Shown one piece after another: positions 7,974 through 16,233 of a DNA stretch of 64,000 nt. The DNA comes from Halomonas sp. McH1-25 (lineage in GTDB: Bacteria; Pseudomonadota; Gammaproteobacteria; Pseudomonadales; Halomonadaceae): contig NZ_JAKRFI010000001.1 in NCBI RefSeq assembly GCF_022348165.1, positions 1 through 64,000 of the forward strand, in the 5' to 3' direction. Each line of letters begins with the position of its first letter. The stretch's first letter is position 1. The position numbers and the translations under genes were made by a program. The notes under the pieces are model-generated. The model made no database searches. It saw nothing but the letters and a program-made list of their open reading frames with translations, and was not told the DNA's origin.

Positions 7974-10109
7974 ATGCTCGAAGAGTCCCTGAAGGACGAG
8001 ATCCAAACCGCCTATCGTCGGGTCCTGGAGGGGCTCGACCTGACTCCTCGCTACGGCCAGCGACTGATGATCGCCGAAATTGCTCGGACTCTGGCTTCCA
8101 TCGAGGCGGACGACAGCGGGCGTCGCCTCTCCAATGAGCACATCTGTGTGCTCGAAGCCGGGACGGGAACCGGCAAGACGCTGGCTTATCTATTGTCGGC
8201 ATTGCCGGTGGCCCAGGCGCGTGGCAAGCGGCTCGTCGTTTCGACAGCCACCGTGGCGTTGCAGGAGCAGGTGTTGCATCAGGATCTCCCCGCGCTCAAG
8301 AAGCACAGTGGGCTGTCGTTTCATTATGCCCTGGCCAAGGGACGCGGGCGCTATCTGTGTGTGGCCAAGCTGGATCAGGCCATGGACGGCGTCGAGGATA
8401 ACCCGACGTTGTCGCTGTTCGAGCAGGCACTCGAATCCCGCGACGGGGACGATTTCCATGCACTGGTGCAGGAACTGGCGGAAGCCTACGGCAATGGCCG
8501 CTGGGAAGGAGACCGGGACAGTTGGCCCGGTGCCATTGAGAACGGCCATTGGCGCCGCCTGACGACCGACCATCGGCAATGCACCAACCGTCGCTGCAGT
8601 CATTTCAGTGCTTGTGCGTTCTTTCGCGCGCGGCGCCACCTCGATCAGGCCGACGTCATCGTCGCCAACCACGATCTGGTGCTCGCGGACCTGGCACTGG
8701 GCGGTGGTATCGTGCTGCCGCCGCCCAAGGACTGCATCTATGTATTCGATGAAGGGCACCATCTGCCGGACAAGGCATTGGAGCACTTCTATCATCGCTT
8801 TGGCGTCAATGCCACGCTGCGCTGGTTGCGTACGCTCAAGAAATCGTTGACCGAGTTGAACACGGCGCTTGGCGCCCAGCCGACGCTGGCAAGGTTGTTG
8901 GCCGGTTTTCCTGAGTTGATCGCGGCGCTCGAGCCCCGTCTCGGTGAAGCCTTTGCCCTGGGGCATCAGCTTGCCGACCTGCCTCATGGTGCAGGCGAGG
9001 AAGCTCGGCATCATCGCTTCACGATGGGGCGTGCGCCTGGTCCGCTGCGGGAATTGGCGTCCGCCTTGGTCGTGCCGTTCGCCGAGCTGTCGCGCAACCT
9101 GGAAACCATGGCCGATATCCTGCGCGAAAGCCTCGACCCGGAGAAATCGACCGGCTTGGCGAAAGAACAGGCCGAGCCTTGGCTGCCCTTGGTGGCTCTC
9201 CTGCACGGTCGTGCCCTCGAGGCTCATGCCTTATGGCAGGCCATGGCCGCGGACGATAGGGAGGGAGAACCACCGCAGGCGCGCTGGATGACCTTCGAGC
9301 AGCAAGGGGGGGATAGCGAACTGACGTATTCGGCTAGCCCCGTTTCGGCGGCAGAAACCCTGGCTCGTTATCTCTGGGGCAGTTGCTTCGGGGCGGTCAT
9401 CACCTCCGCGACGTTGACGGCGTTGGGCCGATTCGAGCGAATTCAGGAGCGTGCCGGGTTAGCCAATCGTTATCGTTATCAACGTTTGCCGAGTCCTTTC
9501 GATTATTCCAAGGCAGTGCTGAGTATCCCGCGGATGGCGGTCGATCCAGTGGACCGCGAGTCTCACGAGAGAGCCATCGTCGATTTCGTCGCCTCGCTGG
9601 AAGCGAGCGAAGCGGTGCTGATGCTGTTCTCTTCGCGGGCACAGATGCGTGCCGTGGAAAAGGCATTGCCTGGCATGCAGCAGGATCGCGTCCTTTCCCA
9701 GGACCGATTGCCTAAGCGGGAGCTCATCGAGCGTCATCGCAAACGAGTCGATGCCGGCGAAGGCAGCATCATTTTCGGTCTTGCCAGTTTCGCCGAGGGT
9801 ATCGATTTGCCGGGCGACTATCTGACCCACGTAGTCATCACGCGGCTGCCCTTTGCCGTGCCTGACGATCCGGTCGGCGCCACCATGGCCGAGTGGATCG
9901 AGAGTCGCGGCGGCAATCCTTTCATGCGCATTTCCGTGCCCGATGCCTCGATCAAGCTGGTTCAGGCCTGTGGGCGACTGATCCGCAAGGAAGCCGATCA
10001 GGGGCGTATTACGCTCTTGGATCGGCGCGTCCTGACGCGTCGCTATGGTCGGGCGCTGCTCGATGCATTGCCACCGTTCCGGCGCGAGATCGATGGCGTG
10101 ATGCAATGA
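7974..10109 (+). CDS. dinG: ATP-dependent DNA helicase DinG (XPD-like, iron-sulfur)
   Basis: A 711-residue superfamily 2 helicase of E. coli DinG size. Visible motifs: Walker A EAGTGTGKTLAYLL (about residues 60-75), a cluster of four Cys for the [4Fe-4S] domain (GRGRYLC followed by CTNRRC and HFSAC, about 120-220), Walker B YVFDEGHHLP, and C-terminal motifs around FGLASFAEGIDLPG and QACGRLIR. DinG unwinds DNA-RNA hybrids, R-loops and D-loops 5'-3' and helps resolve replication-transcription conflicts. It lies 8 bases after the rhlB-like gene, an apt pairing for R-loop handling, and ends at a hairpin. Confidence 0.93.
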   Translation: MLEESLKDEIQTAYRRVLEGLDLTPRYGQRLMIAEIARTLASIEADDSGRRLSNEHICVLEAGTGTGKTLAYLLSALPVAQARGKRLVVSTATVALQEQVLHQDLPALKKHSGLSFHYALAKGRGRYLCVAKLDQAMDGVEDNPTLSLFEQALESRDGDDFHALVQELAEAYGNGRWEGDRDSWPGAIENGHWRRLTTDHRQCTNRRCSHFSACAFFRARRHLDQADVIVANHDLVLADLALGGGIVLPPPKDCIYVFDEGHHLPDKALEHFYHRFGVNATLRWLRTLKKSLTELNTALGAQPTLARLLAGFPELIAALEPRLGEAFALGHQLADLPHGAGEEARHHRFTMGRAPGPLRELASALVVPFAELSRNLETMADILRESLDPEKSTGLAKEQAEPWLPLVALLHGRALEAHALWQAMAADDREGEPPQARWMTFEQQGGDSELTYSASPVSAAETLARYLWGSCFGAVITSATLTALGRFERIQERAGLANRYRYQRLPSPFDYSKAVLSIPRMAVDPVDRESHERAIVDFVASLEASEAVLMLFSSRAQMRAVEKALPGMQQDRVLSQDRLPKRELIERHRKRVDAGEGSIIFGLASFAEGIDLPGDYLTHVVITRLPFAVPDDPVGATMAEWIESRGGNPFMRISVPDASIKLVQACGRLIRKEADQGRITLLDRRVLTRRYGRALLDALPPFRREIDGVMQ

Positions 10110-10119
10110 GTCAGGCAAG

Positions 10120-10157
10120 CCGAAGGCCTACCGTTTCCGGTAGGCCTTCGGGATTTG
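10120..10157 (+). terminator. Hairpin between convergent dinG and DAHP synthase genes
   Basis: A perfect 14-bp stem (CCGAAGGCCTACCG with its complement) around a four-base loop starts 10 bases after the dinG stop. The following sequence is only weakly T-rich, so it is a moderate terminator for dinG. It may also protect the 3' end of the opposing message. Confidence 0.7.
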
Positions 10158-10174
10158 GAGCGTTTCGGCCTGCG

Positions 10175-11251
10175 TTATGCACTGCGGCGCTGGGATAGAA
10201 CCGGCTTGAGCTTTTCGGCCATGCTATGGAAGGTCTTTTCGGTCGTTTCCCAATCGATGCAGGCATCGGTGATCGAGACGCCGTATTTCAGTTGGCTGCG
10301 ATCTTCGGGAATCTTCTGGCTACCCCAGCCCAGGTGAGATTCGACCATCAGCCCCATGATGGAGCGATTGCCGTCGAGGATCTGGTTGGTGACGTTCTCC
10401 ATGACCAGAGGCTGCAATGCCGGATCCTTGTTGGAGTTGGCATGCGAGCAGTCGATCATGATGTTTGCGCCAAGGCCTGCCTTGTTGAGTTCCTGCTCCG
10501 CCAACGCCACACTGACGCTATCGTAGTTGGGCTTGCCGTTGCCGCCCCGCAGCACGACATGGCCGTAGGCATTCCCTCGGGTGCGGATGATGGCGACCTT
10601 GCCGGTCTGGTCGATACCCAGAAAATTGTGCGGATGGGCGACGGACTGTAGGGCATTCACGGCGACGTCGAGGCTACCGTCGGTGCCGTTCTTGAAGCCG
10701 ACGGGAGAGGACAGGCCGGATGCCATCTCGCGGTGGGTCTGGGACTCGGTGGTGCGTGCACCGACGGCTGACCAACTGATACAGTCCTGCAGATACTGCG
10801 GAGAGATCGGGTCGAGCGCTTCGGTGGCGAGCGGGAGGCCCATCTCGGCCAATTCCACCAGTAGGCTGCGAGCGATATGCAGACCTTCCTCGATCTCGAA
10901 GGAGTCGTTGAGGTGCGGGTCGTTGATCAATCCTTTCCAGCCGACCGTAGTGCGTGGCTTCTCGAAGTAGACACGCATGACGATATACAACGAATCCTTG
11001 ACCTCTTCGGCCAATGTCTTCAGGCGACGGGCATAATCCCTGGCGGCTTTCACGTCGTGGATCGAGCAAGGGCCTACCACCACGACCAGGCGGGGGTCGT
11101 CGCCATCGAGAATGCGCTGAATGGTCCGTCGTCCTTCGATGACTGTCCTTTCCGCCGCTTCGGACAAGGGGATATCACGCTTCAGGTCATCTGGCGTGAT
11201 CAATACGTCCTGTGCCAGGACGTTGATATTGTTAACCTGCTGTTCTGACAT
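10175..11251 (-). CDS. 3-deoxy-7-phosphoheptulonate (DAHP) synthase, class I
   Basis: A 358-residue enzyme condensing phosphoenolpyruvate and erythrose 4-phosphate, the first step of the shikimate pathway. Class I signatures are clear: VVVGPCSIHD, YFEKPRTTVGWKG, GARTTESQTHR and MIDCSHANSNKD. These hold the PEP-binding Arg/Lys residues and the metal-binding Cys/His. The length is that of AroF/AroG/AroH. Which aromatic amino acid inhibits it cannot be read with certainty, so no symbol is given. It is monocistronic and converges with dinG. Confidence 0.93.
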   Translation of the reverse strand: MSEQQVNNINVLAQDVLITPDDLKRDIPLSEAAERTVIEGRRTIQRILDGDDPRLVVVVGPCSIHDVKAARDYARRLKTLAEEVKDSLYIVMRVYFEKPRTTVGWKGLINDPHLNDSFEIEEGLHIARSLLVELAEMGLPLATEALDPISPQYLQDCISWSAVGARTTESQTHREMASGLSSPVGFKNGTDGSLDVAVNALQSVAHPHNFLGIDQTGKVAIIRTRGNAYGHVVLRGGNGKPNYDSVSVALAEQELNKAGLGANIMIDCSHANSNKDPALQPLVMENVTNQILDGNRSIMGLMVESHLGWGSQKIPEDRSQLKYGVSITDACIDWETTEKTFHSMAEKLKPVLSQRRSA

Positions 11252-11293
11252 TCAGCTACCTGTAACTGTTCGCGCTGGGAGGGAATGTTGTCT

Positions 11294-11323
11294 ACTATCG
11301 CGCGTTGGCTGATAGAAAATCAA
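11294..11323 (-). promoter_or_regulatory. Candidate sigma-70 promoter for the DAHP synthase gene
   Basis: On the minus strand TTGATT (11323-11318) and GATAGT (11299-11294) are 18 bases apart, each matching four of six consensus positions, about 43 bases ahead of the start codon. This is plausible but unremarkable. Confidence 0.35.
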
Positions 11324-11538
11324 TGCCGGTGGGGCGAAAGGGACTCGGTCGGCACTATGCTGGAAGCGGTCTGCCGCCAAACTTGAAGGTATTTCAATAA
11401 ACAGGAACACTTGTGTTAACGATGACCAGCACGGGGCCACAGACCGACTCCATGATCCTGAAGCGAACCATGCCACTCATGACCGATCCCGTACGCGCTG
11501 AGTACGCGCCCCGTCCAGCCCGCAAGGGGAGAGGGTGA

Positions 11539-12144
11539 ATGGGCAACAGGGAAACCGATCAGCAACTCGTGGAAAGAGCCCAGCAAGGTGATACGCGGGC
11601 GTTCGACCTACTGGTAAAGAAATATCAACACAAGATCATCGGTCTGATCGGCCGCTACGTGCACGACCATGCCGAAGTGCAGGACGTTGCTCAAGAGGCG
11701 TTCATCAAGGCCTACCGGGCCTTGGACAAGTTTCGCTCCGAAAGTGCCTTCTATACTTGGATGTATCGAATCGCCATCAATACCGCCAAGAACCACCTGG
11801 TCTCCAAGGGGCGCCGCCCGCCTGGCAGCGACTTGGACATTGGCGACGCCGAGGTCATCGATCAGAGTGGGCGTCTGTCGGACATCGAAACGCCCGAAGC
11901 CGCGGTGTCGCGCGACCAGCTCGAAGCGGCCGTCTTCGAAGCGTTGGAGAATCTGCCCGAGGACCTGCGTACGGCGATCACGCTTCGCGAACTCGATGGC
12001 CTGTCGTACGAGGACATTGCCAATATCATGCAGTGCCCCGTAGGTACGGTGCGTTCGCGTATTTTCCGTGCTCGTGAGGCCGTGGACAAGCATATTCAGC
12101 CCTATGTGGGCACGGCACGTACCAAGGATCTTGTGCAGGAATGA
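11539..12144 (+). CDS. rpoE: Extracytoplasmic stress sigma factor RpoE (AlgU)
   Basis: A 201-residue ECF sigma factor. Region 2 (about residues 10-95) contains DVAQEAFIKAYRALDKF and FYTWMYRIAINTAKN. Region 4 (about 130-190) contains LPEDLRTAITLRELDGLSY and the recognition helix CPVGTVRSRIFRAREA. It directs transcription at GAACTT-N16-TCTGA/TCAAA-type promoters in response to misfolded outer-membrane proteins; in Pseudomonas the orthologue AlgU also drives alginate synthesis. The ATG follows a good GGGAGAGGG ribosome site. It heads the classic rpoE-rseA-rseB-rseC-mucD cluster. I could not find a convincing autoregulatory promoter directly upstream. Confidence 0.96.
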   Translation: MGNRETDQQLVERAQQGDTRAFDLLVKKYQHKIIGLIGRYVHDHAEVQDVAQEAFIKAYRALDKFRSESAFYTWMYRIAINTAKNHLVSKGRRPPGSDLDIGDAEVIDQSGRLSDIETPEAAVSRDQLEAAVFEALENLPEDLRTAITLRELDGLSYEDIANIMQCPVGTVRSRIFRAREAVDKHIQPYVGTARTKDLVQE

Positions 12145-12172
12145 CGGCAAAAACTTTTTTCGTGAACCGAAT

Positions 12173-12200
12173 GAACTGTCCAGCGCTCGTGACGTCTCAA
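12173..12200 (+). promoter_or_regulatory. Candidate sigma-E promoter between rpoE and rseA
   Basis: GAACTG (12173-12178), a 16-base spacer and TCTCAA (12195-12200) resemble the RpoE consensus (GAACTT, 16-17, TCnnA). It sits in an unusually wide 192-base gap inside an otherwise tight operon and would give rseA its own sigma-E-dependent start. There is one mismatch in the -35 element. Confidence 0.4.
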
Positions 12201-12336
12201 GAGGTGTTCGCGCCACACGGTGCGAGGGGAATGGTGCCAGTATCCTGGAGATGCTTGGGCATGGTACGTAACGAGCTGATAATAATGGATCGGAGCGACT
12301 CCGACCAAGCGCATTGGCGAGTATGAGGGTGTGAGG

Positions 12337-13038
12337 ATGAAGGACGATCTGTGCGAATCACTGTCTGCGTTGATGGACAATGAAGGCGACGAACTCGAAT
12401 TGCGACGTGTGCTAAAGGTTCTCGACGATTCGCCTGATGCCGCTGAGCGCTGGCGCCGCTATCATCTGGCCCGCAGTCTCATGCAGCGCGATCGAGACAT
12501 CGATGTCAGCGCCGATCTGTCGGCGGGCATCATGGCTCGTATCAAGGACGAGCCTGTACCTTACATGGCTGACACTTCCCGGCAGACGCGTCGCCATGGC
12601 TCGTTCTCCTTCGCAGGCAGCGCGGCCGTTGCCGCCGCCGTTTCCTTGATGGTGATCACCGGCGTGCAGTTCTACAACGGTCTGGACGCTGACGGAACAT
12701 CCGACATGGCCAGCCGCAACGTCGACAACGCCACATCCTTGCCGGTGGCATCCTCGTCCATGGCGACGGCCGACTCGTTGGGAACGCCGGTCGACATGCC
12801 GATGTTTCAGACGTCGCCGATGCTTGGCGGCGGCCTGATGTCCGTTGGTGCTGGCGTCGATAACGCGCCGCTGTTCATGTCACCGAATCAGCGCCAGTCT
12901 CAGCGTGCGGATCTCGAACAGGCCCGGGTGCTCCAGTCCTATCTGGACCGACATGCCGATGGAGCGGCCTATCGCTCCGGTGAAGCCTGGATGCCGCTGT
13001 TGCGTGCATCCGCACAGGAATCGCTGAGTACTCGTTGA
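12337..13038 (+). CDS. rseA: Anti-sigma-E factor RseA (MucA)
   Basis: A 233-residue membrane anti-sigma factor. The cytoplasmic N-terminal domain (about residues 1-75, starting MKDDLCESLSALMDNEGDEL) binds and silences RpoE. One membrane helix (about 92-112, rich in Ala/Val/Leu) is followed by a periplasmic domain (113-233) that is cut by DegS-type protease and bound by RseB. The ATG at 12337 is chosen over the GTG two codons earlier because GAGGG lies 7 bases upstream. The stop shares a base with the rseB start. Confidence 0.92.
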   Translation: MKDDLCESLSALMDNEGDELELRRVLKVLDDSPDAAERWRRYHLARSLMQRDRDIDVSADLSAGIMARIKDEPVPYMADTSRQTRRHGSFSFAGSAAVAAAVSLMVITGVQFYNGLDADGTSDMASRNVDNATSLPVASSSMATADSLGTPVDMPMFQTSPMLGGGLMSVGAGVDNAPLFMSPNQRQSQRADLEQARVLQSYLDRHADGAAYRSGEAWMPLLRASAQESLSTR

Positions 13039-14018
13039 TGGTCAGGTCGCGTTTCGTTATGCGTAAGGCTGTCAGCGTGTTACTGATGTCGTTCGCGGTG
13101 TCGGCCAATGCCGAGCCCAAGGGATTCGATTGCCGTCGGCTCGCCGATGAACCGACGCCGTCCATGGCAATCGAATGGCTTGAGCGCAGCATGCTGGCAG
13201 GGCACTGCTATATCTTTCAGGCACGTGCCGTTCGTATCAGTCGCGAAGGGGTGCGGACGCTGGCGCTCTCTCACGACATACGCAATGGCGTGGTCCGTGA
13301 GGTTGCGAGCTACCTCGATGGTCCGCCCGTCGTCTACGAACGGCATGGCAAGATCGTCGGGAGCGGCAGTAGCGTCAGCGAAGGTGCCAAGCCGATTGCC
13401 TCATCGATGGATGCAGAGCATATAGGGCAATATTATCGTTTGACGCTGGGTGGCGAAGAGCGGATTGCGGGAAGGCGCAGTGTTCGCCTGGACATCGAGC
13501 CCCTCGACGCTCTCCGTTATGGTCATCGCTTTTGGCTGGATACCCAGACGGGACTGCCTCTGAAGCAGGTCCTGCTCGATGTGGATGGCCGCATCCTGGA
13601 AACCTTTCAGATGACGGAACTCGTCGATCCGTCACTGTACGAGCAATCGATCTCTTTCGAAACGTTCACCCCTCGTCCCGAAGGGCCCTGGCAACCCGGC
13701 TGGCTGCCTGCGGGATATCAGCTTTCGCCGTTGCCCGATACGGGAGAGGCGCCGAGAAGCGCCCTGTCGCATCGGTTATACAGTGATGGCCTGTCGAGTT
13801 TCAGCTTGTTCATCGAACCCTTGTCCGACGATTCTCCTGCTTTGCGGCCGGGCCTGCATCGTCTGGGCATTTCCTACGCCGCTGTACGACACTTGCCCCT
13901 CGGCGGGCGGCTGATGCAGATCGTAGTGATGGGTGAATTGCCTCCGCAGATCCTGGTGCGTGTCGCAGCGGAAATGCAGTTCCAACCCGATTCCTCTCGC
14001 CTCGCGCCCGCGTCGTGA
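13038..14018 (+). CDS. rseB: Sigma-E regulatory protein RseB (MucB)
   Basis: A 326-residue periplasmic protein with a signal peptide of about 25 residues (ending SANA). The large N-terminal lipoprotein-carrier-like domain includes FDCRRLADEPTPSMAIEWLE and RLDIEPLDALRYGHRFWLD, and the smaller C-terminal domain ends in a short helix. RseB binds the periplasmic part of RseA and shields it from proteolysis until it senses lipopolysaccharide or mislocalised lipoproteins. It is coupled to rseA by a one-base overlap (TGATG). Confidence 0.92.
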   Translation: MVRSRFVMRKAVSVLLMSFAVSANAEPKGFDCRRLADEPTPSMAIEWLERSMLAGHCYIFQARAVRISREGVRTLALSHDIRNGVVREVASYLDGPPVVYERHGKIVGSGSSVSEGAKPIASSMDAEHIGQYYRLTLGGEERIAGRRSVRLDIEPLDALRYGHRFWLDTQTGLPLKQVLLDVDGRILETFQMTELVDPSLYEQSISFETFTPRPEGPWQPGWLPAGYQLSPLPDTGEAPRSALSHRLYSDGLSSFSLFIEPLSDDSPALRPGLHRLGISYAAVRHLPLGGRLMQIVVMGELPPQILVRVAAEMQFQPDSSRLAPAS

Positions 14019-14025
14019 CGTTGTG

Positions 14026-14478
14026 ATGGTGTACGATTCGGATATTGCCTGGCTGGAGACACCGGGCCGTGTAGTGGATGTACTCTCCGAAGGCGTCTGG
14101 ATAGAAACGCTGCCGCTGACGGGCTGTCAGGGCTGTTCCGGACGTACCTCCTGTGGCATGGGGTTGCTGTCACGTCGGCGGGCCCGCTCCCGTCTCTGGA
14201 TCGCTACTTCGAGTACGCTAACGGTGGGCGATATCGTGCACGTCAAGGTGCCTGCACGTGGCTTGTTGAATGCCGCACTGACGGTATATGCCTGGCCACT
14301 GGGCTGCGCTTTGTTGGCGGGAAGCATTGCCGAGGCGATGGCTGCGCCGGGGCATGCCAGCGTACCGCTGATGTTCGTTGGCGGACTGATGATCGGCGTG
14401 AGCGTTGCGCGCTGGCGTGGCCGGAGCTGGGGCCGCCGTTATCGCCCGCATCTGCTGGTCGATGGAACCTCGGCGTGA
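14026..14478 (+). CDS. rseC: Sigma-E positive regulator RseC (MucC)
   Basis: A 150-residue inner-membrane protein. An N-terminal Cys-rich loop (CQGCSGRTSC, about residues 30-40) is followed by a small beta domain and two membrane helices (about 82-104 and 108-127), as in the RseC/MucC family. Its role is less clear than that of RseA and RseB; in E. coli RseC is a modest positive factor and has been linked to iron-sulfur or redox maintenance. The ATG at 14026 is used; a GTG codon immediately before it is an alternative. It lies 7 bases after rseB. Confidence 0.88.
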   Translation: MVYDSDIAWLETPGRVVDVLSEGVWIETLPLTGCQGCSGRTSCGMGLLSRRRARSRLWIATSSTLTVGDIVHVKVPARGLLNAALTVYAWPLGCALLAGSIAEAMAAPGHASVPLMFVGGLMIGVSVARWRGRSWGRRYRPHLLVDGTSA

Positions 14479-14508
14479 CAGGCTGCCAATGATTTTGGCG
14501 CCGATGAT

Positions 14509-14536
14509 GAACTCTTTTCTTGCCTTGCTATCAAAA
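14509..14536 (+). promoter_or_regulatory. Candidate sigma-E promoter for mucD/degP
   Basis: GAACTC (14509-14514), a 16-base spacer and TCAAAA (14531-14536) fit the RpoE consensus well, including the T-rich bases just after the -35 element. A start near 14542 would leave a leader of about 95 bases to mucD. Sigma-E control of degP/mucD is established in relatives. Confidence 0.6.
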
Positions 14537-14636
14537 CTGGCGTTCCGAGCGTTAACGAGTCGTCCCGGCTCGCAACCTCTGGTCATGACAAGACTGTAAT
14601 TTGCTTAAGCTCAAGTGCACGAAGCAGGAGTACCCA

Positions 14637-16058
14637 ATGCAACGCATTAAACGACAATTCTCCGTGTGGCTGTTGCTGCTGGTCGCTACGCTCGGTGTGC
14701 AGGCCGCACAGGCTCAGGAATTGCCCGACTTTACCGAGCTGGTCAAGCAGGCTGCGCCGGGAGTGGTCAACATCTCCACGACGCGTCAGGTCGAGCGTCG
14801 TAGCATGCCGTTCTCCGGCCCTCAGGGGCAGGAAATCCCCGAAATCTTCCGCCACTTCTTCGGCGATCAGATTCCTTTCGGGCAGGGCGGCATTCCTGGC
14901 GGCTCGGAAGAGCGCCATTCGCTGGGCTCCGGCTTCATTATCGACAAGGATGGCTACATCCTGACCAATGCGCACGTCGTCGACGGTGCCGATGAGGTCG
15001 TGGTGCGTCTGAACGATCGCCGCGAACTCAATGCCGAAGTCGTCGGTTCCGATGCCAAGACCGACGTCGCTTTGTTGAAAGTGGATGCCAATAATCTGCC
15101 GACACTCAATATCGGCGATTCCAACCAGCTCGAGGTCGGTGAATGGGTGGCGGCCATCGGCTCGCCGTTCGGCTTCGATCACTCGGTGACGTCAGGTATC
15201 GTCAGCGCCATCGACCGTACCCTGCCGAGTGATGCGTATGTGCCCTTCATCCAGACCGATGTGGCGATCAATCCAGGCAATTCCGGCGGTCCGTTGTTCA
15301 ACCTCGACGGAGAAGTGGTAGGCATCAACTCCCAGATTTTCACCCGCAGCGGTGGCTTCATGGGGCTGTCCTTCGCCATTCCCATCAACGTTGCCATGGA
15401 CATCGCCGACCAGCTGCGCTCTGAAGGTCGTGTCAGCCGCGGTTGGCTGGGTGTCGTGATTCAGCCGGTATCGCGTGATCTGGCGGAGTCCTTTGGGCTG
15501 GACGGTGCCAAGGGCGCCCTGATTGCAGAAGTGGCGCCGAACACGCCGGCCGCCGATGCCGGACTCAAGGCAGGGGATATCATCCTGTCCGTGAACGGCG
15601 AGGAGGTCGATAGCTCCACGACGCTGCCGCGCCTGATCGGACGCGTCAATCCCGGCGAAGAGGCCGACCTCGCAGTGCTGCGTAACGGTGAGCGCGTCGA
15701 AAAGACCGTGACCGTGGGCGACTGGCCGGAAGAGGCCCGGGCCGGTGCGTCCGGTGACGCACGTGATCCGCAATCACGTCTGGGGATCAGCGTTGCGCCG
15801 CTGGAGCAGGAGCAGCTCGAGCGTCTCGAACTCGACTCCGGCGTGCGTGTGGTCCAGGTCGATCCTGCCGGTGCCGCTGCCAAGGCGGGTGTCCGCGCCG
15901 GCGATATCATCGTGTCGCTGGATCAGCAGGATATCGCCTCTCCCGAGCAGTTGGCCGAAGTGATCAGTCAGGTCGAAGGCAATCGCGCCGTGCCGCTGCG
16001 CCTGTACCGTGATGGTCGCTCGCTGTTCGTTGCCCTGCGTCTGGGGCAGGCAGAGTAA
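14637..16058 (+). CDS. mucD: Periplasmic serine protease/chaperone MucD (DegP family)
   Basis: A 473-residue HtrA-family protease with a signal peptide (ending AQAQ, about residue 27). The trypsin-like domain carries the complete catalytic triad: His113 in TNAHVVDG, Asp143 in KTDVALLK and Ser216 in NPGNSGGPL. Two PDZ domains follow (about 255-345 and 370-465). It degrades or refolds misfolded envelope proteins and, by removing inducing substrates, damps the RpoE response. The ATG at 14637 is preceded by GCAGGAG. A candidate sigma-E promoter lies upstream and a terminator-like hairpin follows. Confidence 0.94.
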   Translation: MQRIKRQFSVWLLLLVATLGVQAAQAQELPDFTELVKQAAPGVVNISTTRQVERRSMPFSGPQGQEIPEIFRHFFGDQIPFGQGGIPGGSEERHSLGSGFIIDKDGYILTNAHVVDGADEVVVRLNDRRELNAEVVGSDAKTDVALLKVDANNLPTLNIGDSNQLEVGEWVAAIGSPFGFDHSVTSGIVSAIDRTLPSDAYVPFIQTDVAINPGNSGGPLFNLDGEVVGINSQIFTRSGGFMGLSFAIPINVAMDIADQLRSEGRVSRGWLGVVIQPVSRDLAESFGLDGAKGALIAEVAPNTPAADAGLKAGDIILSVNGEEVDSSTTLPRLIGRVNPGEEADLAVLRNGERVEKTVTVGDWPEEARAGASGDARDPQSRLGISVAPLEQEQLERLELDSGVRVVQVDPAGAAAKAGVRAGDIIVSLDQQDIASPEQLAEVISQVEGNRAVPLRLYRDGRSLFVALRLGQAE

Positions 16059-16085
16059 GACAGTGCTAGCGACATGCCAGTGATT

Positions 16086-16117
16086 GCGACGGGGCCATGC
16101 GGCCCCGTCGCTGTTTC
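16086..16117 (+). terminator. Hairpin terminator after mucD
   Basis: An 11-bp G+C-rich stem (GCGACGGGGCC with its complement) around ATGC, followed by TGTTTC, lies 27 bases after the mucD stop. It separates the stress operon from lepA; the T-run is short. Confidence 0.65.
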
Positions 16118-16233
16118 GTCACCGCGTGAGCCGGCTCGCTGTCCTTGGTGCCGGCTTGTCGGTACAATGGCCGGCAAATTTGCCCGTTGCGCCTGGACAA
16201 GGGCGCGCAACCAGCATGGCGGATATAGGTTAA

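Noticed and set aside
12141-12326. A 61-codon open frame between rpoE and rseA, starting in an ATGA overlap with the rpoE stop
   Set aside because: No ribosome site of its own beyond the overlap, no recognisable protein character, and it covers the candidate sigma-E promoter and leader of rseA.
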